A stretch of 5,601 bases of DNA from Deferribacteres bacterium. GTDB taxonomy: Bacteria > Nitrospirota > Thermodesulfovibrionia > UBA6902. The notes beneath the pieces are model-generated. The model was not told where the DNA came from. It did no database searches and was given only the letters and a program-made list of their open reading frames with translations. The stretch is taken from contig JAUVPO010000139.1 of the NCBI GenBank assembly GCA_030598625.1, positions 1-5,601 of the forward strand, read 5' to 3'. The position numbers and the translations under genes are program-made. Below, in pieces: positions 1-5,601 of this stretch (position 1 is its first letter; every line of letters starts with the position of its first letter).

Positions 1-1
1 G

Positions 2-928
2 GAAGACGCAGGAGGCGTAGCGCTGATCCTCGTGGTCTGGGTAATGATTATCCTTGTGGCAATCGTTGGAGAATTTTCATATTCAATGAGGACCGAAATC
101 AATATCACGAGAAATTTTAAAGAAGAGGCGCAGGCGTATCAGTTGGCCCTGGCTGGTATCGAGTCAGCAAAGTTTGAAATCCTTTCAGCTGAAAAACCGG
201 CTGATATGTATGTTAATGAAAACAGTATCCTGATTTTCAATCAGGATGAAGAAGAACCGGAGAGGAAAGATGAGCTGGGTAACGGGACCCTGAAATATGA
301 TATTGTTGATGAGGAGGGAAAGCTTAATATCAACAAGGCGTCACGGGACCAACTGGAATATATTTTTCTGGATTCAGGTGTTGATTTCACGGAGGTTGAT
401 GAGATAGTTGATTCTATTATTGACTGGAGAGACTCAAATGATCTGCACATGCTGAACGGAGCTGAGGAAGACTATTACCGGTCTTTGCCGGAACCTTATA
501 GTTGCAAAGACGGTCCCTTTGATTCCGTAGAAGAGCTGTTATTAGTAAAAGGCATGACACCTGAGATTTTTTATGGTTCAGCCGGGGCGCGCCGGGGTGA
601 AGAGGATAGTGAGGAAGAAGAGGCTTATGACGGAGTCGCACAGTACTTGACCGTTAACGGTCAAGGCAGGATCAATATTAATACTGCCGGCAGGGTCGTG
701 CTTGAAGCTGCGTTAGGAGTCGAAAAAGCGGATAACATAATCCTTCAAAGGGAAGCAGGACCGATATCCACTCCTGTAAAGGGGGGTAAAGTGTCCTCCG
801 CTTTTTTTGCCGTCACATCTACAGGCGCCAATGCGGACGGAACTATTATAAGGTCTGTCAGAACAATCATGCAAAAGAAAGAAAACAGTCTGGAGCCCGT
901 TTACTGGAATGACAACATTATTGGATAA
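2..928 (+). CDS. gspK: Type II secretion minor pseudopilin GspK (5' partial)
   Basis: GspK is the large minor pseudopilin that caps the tip of the T2SS pseudopilus with GspI and GspJ. The frame is open to the window edge, so the true start lies upstream; the GTG at base 32 falls inside the hydrophobic helix and is not the start. Counting from the first complete codon (base 2), residues 4-26 (GGVALILVVWVM...) are the prepilin-type N-terminal segment, with likely peptidase cleavage after Gly5. The usual Glu at mature +5 is absent (Leu), as is known for GspK. The body shows LNIN (107-110), DWRD (141-144, in the region that binds calcium in GspK structures), PFDSVEELLLVKGM (172-185) and RININTA (223-229), all hallmarks of the family. 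A very acidic run lies at 200-208. The visible length of 308 residues is about normal, so only a few N-terminal residues are missing. The 3' end overlaps gspL by 20 bp. Confidence 0.92.
   Translation, partial: EDAGGVALILVVWVMIILVAIVGEFSYSMRTEINITRNFKEEAQAYQLALAGIESAKFEILSAEKPADMYVNENSILIFNQDEEEPERKDELGNGTLKYDIVDEEGKLNINKASRDQLEYIFLDSGVDFTEVDEIVDSIIDWRDSNDLHMLNGAEEDYYRSLPEPYSCKDGPFDSVEELLLVKGMTPEIFYGSAGARRGEEDSEEEEAYDGVAQYLTVNGQGRININTAGRVVLEAALGVEKADNIILQREAGPISTPVKGGKVSSAFFAVTSTGANADGTIIRSVRTIMQKKENSLEPVYWNDNIIG
646..665. repeat. 20-bp perfect palindrome inside gspK
   Basis: The half-site CTTGACCGTT is followed directly by its exact reverse complement, giving ten matched pairs with no spacer. 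The flanking bases do not continue the symmetry. In the mRNA it could fold as an 8-bp stem with a TTAA loop. It lies in codons for the conserved stretch Y-L-T-V-N-G-Q just before RININTA, so protein constraint explains some of the sequence but not its symmetry. There is no evidence for a function. Confidence 0.6.
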
Positions 929-2423
929 ACTGATTGGAACGTTTCTCGGCATAGAGTTCAGAGAGGACTCTATTGTCGTTACCTGCCTTAAGAAAAATTT
1001 ATCGGGTATGGCTATATTATCATCATCGGCTTTTCCGTTAAGGGATGATGACACTGTTATCAGTGAAGTCCGGGAATATATCGGGAAGCAGGGTGCGGAA
1101 ATAAAAGGGGTCTTCGTAAGTATTCCTGATAAATGGTCGATTATCAAGTTTACTGAAATACCTTCAATAAAAGGCAAAAGTAAAGACGTCTTAGTCAACT
1201 TAGTGAGGTTTGAAATAGAGCGTCATATCCCTTTTCAGATAGAAAATGTAGCCTATGATTTTATGGTTACGGAAGAAAAGGACATGACCTGCTCGGTTGT
1301 TTTTGTAGCTGTTAAGAAGGAAAGAATGGATTTTGTAACAGACTTTCTCGAAAAAATTCAGCTTCAGCCGCAGGTCGTAACTCTCTCGTCTTTTGCCGTA
1401 TTGAATACAATTGAGTTAAGCGGGGTTTCAACAGGCGGCTGGCAGGAGATTATGGGAGTTGTCAGGACTTCAAAAATTTTAGGGAAGAAAGGTGAAGCGA
1501 ATATTTCCGTTTACATTGACGGGGTGAACGCAAGTCTGACGCTGATAAGGGACGGTCATTGTACACATATGAGGTCTTTTACCGCAGGCGAGGACCAGGC
1601 ATTAAAGGAATTTTCATCTGATATTGCTGAATATCTGGCAGGGTTGCAGTCGATAAGCTCAATAGAGCGATTCAATAAATTGATATTGTCCGGTGATAAG
1701 ACTTTAACAGTAGATATTACAGGCGAATTAAAGGAAAAACTAAGCGTAAATAATGTAATCGTTGATCAGGTATCAAATTTCACGGGAGATATTAAAGGTG
1801 TTGCGGTAAATGGTCTCGCGTCGTCTGTCGGCGCCTGCTTCAGCGGGTTTGGAATCGGCACGTACGGAATCAACCTGCTGCCGCATAAGATGGAGTATAG
1901 AGGCAAAAGAATAGCCCCACTGACTACAAAGATATTTCTGGTCCTGATATTGTTTCTGATTATCGGTATATTCACGACCGGGATTGTCAAAGAGAAGAAG
2001 TTTTTGACGGAGATGGAGGAAACACTGAAAAAGAATGAACCCGCGGTTAAAGAGCTTGAAAAACTTTCCGCTGACATAAGTGTTCTTGAAAAGAGGAGCG
2101 GTTTTTTGCGCAATGTAAAGGAAAACGAGATTACACTCGAGATACTTGCCGAGCTGACAAGTGTGCTGCCGAAAGACTCATGGATTACGAATCTCGATTT
2201 TAAAGGGATTAATTTCAGAGAAACAAAGAAGGCTGGAGGAAAACTTATAATAAGCGGTTATGCCGCGTCCTCTTCCTCTCTCATTCCCCTGCTGGAAGAT
2301 TCCCCGTTTTTTGAGAAAGTCGAGTTTGTAGGGCCTATTAAAAAAACAAAAGATAGAGAACAGTTCAAACTGAGCGCACAGGTAGTCAGACCCGAAGACA
2401 AGAATAGTGAGACAGACAAATGA
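909..2423 (+). CDS. gspL: Type II secretion inner-membrane platform protein GspL (PilM-PilN-like)
   Basis: GspL is a bitopic inner-membrane protein that recruits the ATPase GspE in the cytoplasm and pairs with GspM in the periplasm. Residues about 12-315 form a PilM-like actin-fold domain: LGIEF at 13-17, the segment RFEIERHIPFQIENVAYDF at 100-118 that matches the PilM pattern, and a GLASSVGA stretch near 302-309. INLLP at 321-325 is the usual lead-in to PilN-type domains. One membrane helix spans about 342-360, followed by a charged, probably coiled-coil segment (361-407) and a PilN/GspL ferredoxin-like periplasmic domain (about 408-495). At 504 residues it is longer than typical GspL (about 400), which fits a full PilM domain fused to PilN. 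The ATG is chosen because the actin fold begins about 12 residues later; the ribosome site upstream is weak, so coupling to gspK through the 20-bp overlap is likely. It overlaps gspM by ATGA. Confidence 0.85.
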   Translation: MTTLLDKLIGTFLGIEFREDSIVVTCLKKNLSGMAILSSSAFPLRDDDTVISEVREYIGKQGAEIKGVFVSIPDKWSIIKFTEIPSIKGKSKDVLVNLVRFEIERHIPFQIENVAYDFMVTEEKDMTCSVVFVAVKKERMDFVTDFLEKIQLQPQVVTLSSFAVLNTIELSGVSTGGWQEIMGVVRTSKILGKKGEANISVYIDGVNASLTLIRDGHCTHMRSFTAGEDQALKEFSSDIAEYLAGLQSISSIERFNKLILSGDKTLTVDITGELKEKLSVNNVIVDQVSNFTGDIKGVAVNGLASSVGACFSGFGIGTYGINLLPHKMEYRGKRIAPLTTKIFLVLILFLIIGIFTTGIVKEKKFLTEMEETLKKNEPAVKELEKLSADISVLEKRSGFLRNVKENEITLEILAELTSVLPKDSWITNLDFKGINFRETKKAGGKLIISGYAASSSSLIPLLEDSPFFEKVEFVGPIKKTKDREQFKLSAQVVRPEDKNSETDK

Positions 2424-3022
2424 ATCTGCCGTTTAATGTAAGCGAGAGGGAAAAAAAATTTGTTATAGTCGGGGGAATTATTGCCTTTTTGATAATAATA
2501 TTTTACGTGATGTCATGGTATGCTCAAATCAGAGAGGATGTGAGAAATTATTCGGATTCCAGGTTTTTCATGATCGAGAAGCAGTTGAACAAGATGTCGG
2601 AAAGAGATGTCCTGCAAAAGCGGGTTGGTATATTGATGAAGGAGATTGAGAGAAAGGAAAAGGCTTTTTTGCGGGGAGATAAACCTCCTGTTGCAGCGGC
2701 CGCGCTTCAGAAGCTTCTTAAGGAAACCGCGGCGCCGCTGAACATAGAGGTGAAATTAGAACGCGCCCTGAATCCTGTTGATACTGAATTTTATCTCGGC
2801 ATACCGGTGGAAATAGGATTTACCGCGTCAACAAACAAATTGAAAGACCTCCTTTATAACCTCAGAAAATCTCCTGTTTTTCTTACGGTTTCTGAAATAA
2901 AGATCAGGGTTACAAGGGTCAATAATCCTACGAGTATATATACCACATTAGTTGTCACCGGTTTTATAAAAAAGCCTGAAGATCAGGGTACGGTCAATAA
3001 AGAGGCGAAAAATGCTGCGTAA
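2420..3022 (+). CDS. gspM: Type II secretion inner-membrane platform protein GspM (PilO-like)
   Basis: GspM is a small bitopic protein that heterodimerises with GspL through its periplasmic ferredoxin-like domain and stabilises the inner-membrane platform. A short cytoplasmic N-terminus is followed by a membrane helix at about 14-34, a charged probable coiled coil (35-82), and the segment FLRGDKPPVAAAALQKLLKE (83-102), characteristic of the GspM/PilO-like family (T2SSM_b type). The periplasmic fold runs to about 183, with LKDLLYNLRKSPVFLTVSEI at 141-160, typical of PilO/GspM. The last 17 residues are polar and probably disordered. The length of 200 residues is ordinary. The start ATG overlaps the gspL stop as ATGA, which points to translational coupling; a weak GTGAG lies at 2407-2411. 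The 3' end overlaps gspC by 11 bp. Confidence 0.82.
   Translation: MNLPFNVSEREKKFVIVGGIIAFLIIIFYVMSWYAQIREDVRNYSDSRFFMIEKQLNKMSERDVLQKRVGILMKEIERKEKAFLRGDKPPVAAAALQKLLKETAAPLNIEVKLERALNPVDTEFYLGIPVEIGFTASTNKLKDLLYNLRKSPVFLTVSEIKIRVTRVNNPTSIYTTLVVTGFIKKPEDQGTVNKEAKNAA
3001..3005 (+). promoter_or_regulatory. Ribosome binding site of gspC
   Basis: AGAGG lies 6 bases before the ATG at 3012, inside the end of gspM. It is the clearest Shine-Dalgarno sequence of the operon and supports the start chosen for gspC despite the 11-bp overlap. Confidence 0.65.
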
Positions 3023-3653
3023 TTATTTTGTAATAAACATAGTACTCATCATTATTATTGCCGTTCTCGGGCTTAAGCTATATAAGGTGGTTGCGTATTC
3101 TATAGAGATACCTGCAGAGGCCGGTGTCAAACATTCCAGGGAAGAACGTGTTGATATTAAACGGGTAAATAATAACATGAAGGGAAAGTTATTCCAGGTT
3201 ATATCTGACATGGACCTTTTCAGGCCGTCAAGGACGCCGGTTTTGTCGACTGATGCTTCAAAACCACAAACCCTGAAGGACCCGCCGAAACTTTTTGGAA
3301 CTATACTTCTGAATAACAAAAGAACGGCAATCCTTGAGGACCCCGAGACAAAGACAACCAGGAATTATCACGTAAATGATTCGGTTGCAGGATATGTAAT
3401 TGCGGATATATTGGAAGACAAAGTCGTTTTTTTTACGAATGGGGATAAGGTCGAAGTGAGATTGAGGGACAATAAAGGTGTTAAGCCGTCAAGGCGGCCG
3501 AAATATAACCCACCGTCCAGACAACGGAATCAAAAACGTGTGCCGAAACGTCCTGTAAGGAGGACGCCACGGAGGAGAACAGTAGAGCAGAATAAAAGTC
3601 AGTTAGAGAAGCTGCCGGAGGAGATCGAAGAATTAATGAAAAATATGGAATGA
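3012..3653 (+). CDS. gspC: GspC/PilP-like T2SS protein with HR domain, no PDZ domain
   Basis: GspC links the inner-membrane platform to the secretin GspD through its periplasmic HR domain. Here a short N-terminus is followed by one membrane helix (about 6-23, very rich in Ile/Val/Leu), a linker with the DLFRPS motif (68-73), and an HR domain at about 92-152 that starts LFGTILLNNKRTAIL, as in GspC homology regions and the related PilP. No lipobox cysteine is present, so the anchor is GspC-like rather than PilP-like. The protein then departs from classical GspC: there is no PDZ or coiled-coil domain, but a Pro/Arg/Lys-rich stretch (158-191, 15 basic and no acidic residues) and an acidic C-terminal tail (192-213). 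The length is 213 residues against about 270-300 for classical GspC. It is the last + strand gene in the window, with gspD not following it, unlike the usual gspC-gspD order. The HR domain makes the family call fairly safe; the tail's role is unknown. Confidence 0.78.
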   Translation: MLRNYFVINIVLIIIIAVLGLKLYKVVAYSIEIPAEAGVKHSREERVDIKRVNNNMKGKLFQVISDMDLFRPSRTPVLSTDASKPQTLKDPPKLFGTILLNNKRTAILEDPETKTTRNYHVNDSVAGYVIADILEDKVVFFTNGDKVEVRLRDNKGVKPSRRPKYNPPSRQRNQKRVPKRPVRRTPRRRTVEQNKSQLEKLPEEIEELMKNME

Positions 3654-3675
3654 TTCCCGTGTATCCGGGCGTGCG

Positions 3676-5028
3676 CTAAGGCGTTTCTATTCCCAATGAC
3701 TTGATTTTTCTGTGAAGGTTGCTTCTTTCGATTTCCAGGGCTTCAGCGGTTTTTGAAACATTCCAGTTATTCCCCTGCAGTTTTTTAAGAATGAAATCCT
3801 TTTCGAATTGCTCACGCGCGTCTCTTAATGTTTTATAACCTGAATAGTCGGACTTCGCTCCCTTAAAAGGCTGGATTGCTTTCACATCGATAACTTCAGC
3901 TGGATTCATAATTACAAAACGCTCAATCGTGTTTTTAAGTTCTCTTACATTGCCCGGCCAATTGTAATCCATTAAGGCGCGTAATGTTGTTTTACTCACT
4001 TTTTTGGATTTTTGTCCATATTGTTGAGATAGATTTATAAGAAAATAGTCTACCAGGCGCGGTATATCATCTTTTCTCTCCCTGAGGGGAGGCACATAAA
4101 TGGGGATGACATTCAGTCTGAAATAGAGGTCCTCCCTGAAGGTCGCTTTTTGAATCTCTTCTTCAAGGTCTTTATTTGTAGCCGCGATGATCCTTACATC
4201 CACCTTTATTTTTTTGCTCCCGCCGACTCTCTGGAATTCCTGTGTTTCAATGACCCTTAAAACCTTTGCCTGTGTGGCAAGGGACATATCGCCGATTTCA
4301 TCAAGGAACAGGGTCCCTTCATCAGCAAGCTCAAACTTGCCTTTTTTGCTTTCAAACGCGCTGGTAAAAGAGCCTTTTTCATGACCGAAGAGCTCGCTCT
4401 CGATAAGCTCATGCGGAATAGCTGCGCAGTTGACCTCGATAAAATTCTTGTCCCTTCTTTGGCTTGCGTTATGCAATGCCCTTGCAACGAGCTCTTTACC
4501 CGACCCGCTTTCCCCGAGTATAATGACTCTGCCCTGGGATATTGCCGCTTTCATTATTTTATCTTTAAGTTCGTTTATCTCCGGGCTCTCTCCAACGATT
4601 TCCCAGTTCCGGGCCATGCTGGTCCTTAGTGCCATGTTTTCCTTTTCAAGCATCTGCATTTCAAGCGCTCTTCTAATGAGAATTAAGACTTTATCCAGAG
4701 ACAGTGGTTTTTCCAGGAAGTCATACGCGCCGAGTCTGATAGCTTGAACGGCCGTATCTATGTTGCTGTGACCGGAAATCATTATTACGCAAACATCCCT
4801 GTTTTTTTCTCTGATGCTCTTCAGCGTTTCAATGCCGTCTATTCCCGGCATCCATACATCAAGCAGTATGATATCAGGAGGATTTTCAATGAATTTCGAT
4901 ATTGCGCTTTCACCCGATGAAGCAGTGATAACATCATGTCCTTCATCCTCAAGGATGCTGCTAAGGGTGTCAAGTATACTTTCTTCATCATCAACTATTA
5001 GAATAGTCGCTTTTGTTGGTCCAGCCAT
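3676..5028 (-). CDS. ntrX: NtrX-like sigma-54-type response regulator
   Basis: This is a three-domain NtrC-family response regulator of 450 residues, a normal length. The receiver (about 7-120) has the acidic pair D13/D14, phospho-acceptor D57 in LLDVWMPG, S85 and K107. The AAA+ domain (about 144-375) has Walker A GESGSGKE (172-179), Walker B TLFLDE (239-244), likely arginine fingers R298/R304 and the sensor II motif WPGNVREL (357-364). The loop that contacts sigma-54 reads GSFTSA (219-224) instead of GAFTGA. The C-terminal Fis-type helix-turn-helix (about 422-446) reads EIERSNLHRKIKSLGI, close to NtrX. NtrX versus another NtrC-family subtype is decided by the VWMPGIDG receiver motif, this DNA-binding helix and the NtrY-like kinase gene 82 bp upstream. 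The ATG at 5028-5026 follows GGGAG at 5045-5041. Targets cannot be read from the window; the gene converges on gspC with a 22-bp gap. Confidence 0.88.
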   Translation of the reverse strand: MAGPTKATILIVDDEESILDTLSSILEDEGHDVITASSGESAISKFIENPPDIILLDVWMPGIDGIETLKSIREKNRDVCVIMISGHSNIDTAVQAIRLGAYDFLEKPLSLDKVLILIRRALEMQMLEKENMALRTSMARNWEIVGESPEINELKDKIMKAAISQGRVIILGESGSGKELVARALHNASQRRDKNFIEVNCAAIPHELIESELFGHEKGSFTSAFESKKGKFELADEGTLFLDEIGDMSLATQAKVLRVIETQEFQRVGGSKKIKVDVRIIAATNKDLEEEIQKATFREDLYFRLNVIPIYVPPLRERKDDIPRLVDYFLINLSQQYGQKSKKVSKTTLRALMDYNWPGNVRELKNTIERFVIMNPAEVIDVKAIQPFKGAKSDYSGYKTLRDAREQFEKDFILKKLQGNNWNVSKTAEALEIERSNLHRKIKSLGIETP

Positions 5029-5040
5029 ATTTAAATTAGT

Positions 5041-5045
5041 CTCCC
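5041..5045 (-). promoter_or_regulatory. Ribosome binding site of ntrX
   Basis: On the - strand GGGAG stands 12 bases before the ATG. The spacing is on the long side, but there is no better candidate and the sequence in between is AT-rich. Confidence 0.5.
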
Positions 5046-5054
5046 GTTGGAAAT

Positions 5055-5068
5055 TGTATAATTATACA
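5055..5068. repeat. 14-bp perfect palindrome upstream of ntrX
   Basis: TGTATAATTATACA is perfectly self-complementary and sits in the middle of the 82-bp gap between ntrY and ntrX. It contains TATAAT on both strands, so it may simply be a symmetric -10 region or may be an operator covering one. A 14-bp palindrome is only mildly unusual by chance; its location is what makes it notable. Confidence 0.5.
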
Positions 5069-5090
5069 CTATAAGGCTCTCTCTTGGTAA
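5061..5090 (-). promoter_or_regulatory. Candidate sigma-70-type promoter for ntrX
   Basis: On the - strand a perfect TATAAT (5066-5061) is preceded, with an 18-base spacer, by TTACCA (5090-5085), a 4/6 match to TTGACA. Initiation near 5054 would give a leader of about 25 bases that includes the GGGAG ribosome site, a plausible layout. The -35 box is weak and the spacing slightly long. If real, ntrX can be transcribed independently of ntrY as well as by read-through. Confidence 0.35.
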
Positions 5091-5096
5091 ATGCTG

Positions 5097-5109
5097 AAAG
5101 GGTCCCTTT
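5097..5109. repeat. Short inverted repeat just after the ntrY stop
   Basis: AAAGGG and CCCTTT flank a single central base, immediately downstream of two consecutive in-frame TAA codons that end ntrY. The loop is too small for the full stem and no T-run follows on the - strand, so it is not a convincing intrinsic terminator. It could be a protein-binding site or chance. Confidence 0.35.
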
Positions 5110-5110
5110 A

Positions 5111-5601
5111 TTACTTCTGCTCTACAGGCAATTCGATTATGAACCGGGTCCCCTTCGGCTTGTTATCCTGTACCCTTATGTATCCCCTGTGTTTTGATAT
5201 TATGCTGTTGACAATCGCAAGCCCTAATCCAGTGCCTTCCTTTTTCGTTGAGAAATATGGAAAGAAGAGTTTGTCCCTGTCTTCCTCCTTAATGCCTGAA
5301 CCGTTATCAATGACCTCTATTCTTATAAGGTCTAAAGTCGAATTGTAGAAGGCATTCAGCAATATTTTATCGGTTTTTGCCTGGACCGCGTTATCAATGA
5401 GATTAATCAAGGCCATCTTTATCTGTTTTTTGTCCATATCGATATCAGGTATCTCTCCATTAAATGATGTTATGATTTCAGTATCTTTTAAATTGCTGTA
5501 AAGCTCAACGACTTCTTCGATAATTGATCTGATATTGGTTGGTTCGAGATTAATTTTCGGCATCTTGCCGAACCTTGAAAACTCGTCCACAAGAGACCGC
5601 A
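5111..5601 (-). CDS. ntrY: NtrY-like sensor histidine kinase, C-terminal part (5' partial)
   Basis: This is the C-terminal catalytic part of a membrane sensor kinase that would phosphorylate the adjacent NtrX-like regulator. The frame is open to the window edge, so the sensor, membrane and HAMP regions and the phospho-accepting histidine lie outside; the GTG at 5590-5588 is an internal Val codon, not a start. From the first complete codon (5599-5597), residues 3-13 (LVDEFSRFGKM) match the end of the dimerisation domain typical of NtrY. The HATPase domain follows: N box with NLIDNA (66-71), G1 box DNGSGI (98-103), F box LFFPYFSTK (about 111-119) and G2 box GTGLGLAIV (122-130). All ATP-binding motifs look intact. 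The gene ends with tandem TAA codons, 82 bp upstream of ntrX on the same strand. Confidence 0.87.
   Translation of the reverse strand, partial: RSLVDEFSRFGKMPKINLEPTNIRSIIEEVVELYSNLKDTEIITSFNGEIPDIDMDKKQIKMALINLIDNAVQAKTDKILLNAFYNSTLDLIRIEVIDNGSGIKEEDRDKLFFPYFSTKKEGTGLGLAIVNSIISKHRGYIRVQDNKPKGTRFIIELPVEQK

Noticed and set aside
32..34. GTG as the start codon of gspK
   Set aside because: The frame is open upstream and encodes EDAGGVALIL, the expected prepilin cleavage and helix region, so the true start is before the window.
713..1198. 161-codon - strand frame opposite the gspK-gspL junction
   Set aside because: It has no recognisable domain and sits entirely opposite two conserved genes, so it is an antisense shadow.
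909..3653. Reading the cluster as a type IV pilus pilMNOP operon instead of T2SS
   Set aside because: GspK upstream is specific to secretion-type systems, the PilP-like protein has a membrane anchor without a lipobox, and PilM and PilN are fused as in GspL. T2SS is the better fit, though a hybrid is not excluded.
3656..3669. Small hairpin CCCG / CGGG between gspC and ntrX as a possible bidirectional terminator
   Set aside because: The stem is only 4 bp and there is no T-run on either strand, so it does not qualify as an intrinsic terminator.
4460..4475. Sigma-54-like element on the + strand: TGGC and TGCA with GG and GC ten bases apart
   Set aside because: It lies antisense inside conserved ntrX codons (ALHNASQ region), no + strand gene follows within the window, and the match is incomplete. 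Coincidence is the simpler reading.
4187..4747. Several + strand open frames opposite ntrX
   Set aside because: They are shadows of the well-supported ntrX gene, with no recognisable domain and Ser/Leu-rich composition typical of antisense frames.
5588..5590. GTG as the start codon of the kinase gene
   Set aside because: It is the Val of the NtrY motif LVDEFSRF, and the frame stays open to the window edge.

Overview
The window holds the tail of a type II secretion (T2SS) assembly operon on the + strand and, converging on it, an NtrY/NtrX-type two-component system on the - strand. Nearly every base is coding. The moderate GC content (judged by eye), the PilM-like look of GspL, the short GspC and the NtrX/NtrY style of the kinase and regulator suggest a Gram-negative bacterium outside the Gammaproteobacteria. 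Nitrospirota or a deltaproteobacterial lineage is my best guess. This is inferred from protein style only, since there is no rRNA or other taxonomic marker here.

Bases 2-3653 (+): four tightly packed genes, gspK (5' end cut by the window), gspL, gspM and gspC. Each overlaps the next (20, 4 and 11 bp), so they are very probably one translationally coupled transcript. GspK is the minor pseudopilin at the pseudopilus tip. GspL, GspM and GspC form the inner-membrane platform that connects the cytoplasmic ATPase GspE to the periplasm and the outer-membrane secretin. GspL reads as a PilM-like cytoplasmic domain joined through one membrane segment to a PilN-like periplasmic domain. GspM is PilO-like, and GspC has an HR (PilP-like) domain but no PDZ domain. 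The order therefore mirrors pilM-pilN-pilO-pilP of type IV pili. No secretin, ATPase or major pseudopilin gene lies in the window.

Bases 3654-3675: a 22-bp convergent gap with no convincing terminator.

Bases 3676-5601 (-): ntrX-like gene for a receiver / AAA+ / Fis-type helix-turn-helix regulator, preceded (upstream on its own strand) by the 3' part of an ntrY-like sensor kinase gene that runs off the window. The 82-bp gap between them carries a 14-bp perfect palindrome overlapping a possible -10 box, a second smaller inverted repeat just after the kinase stop codon, and a Shine-Dalgarno sequence. The regulator may therefore have its own promoter. The regulator has GSFTSA where sigma-54 activators normally have GAFTGA.

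The gene content is recognisable, and I see no wholly new system. The points most worth a second look are the pilMNOP-like gspLMC architecture, the PDZ-less GspC with an arginine-rich tail, the altered sigma-54 contact loop, and a 20-bp perfect palindrome inside gspK.
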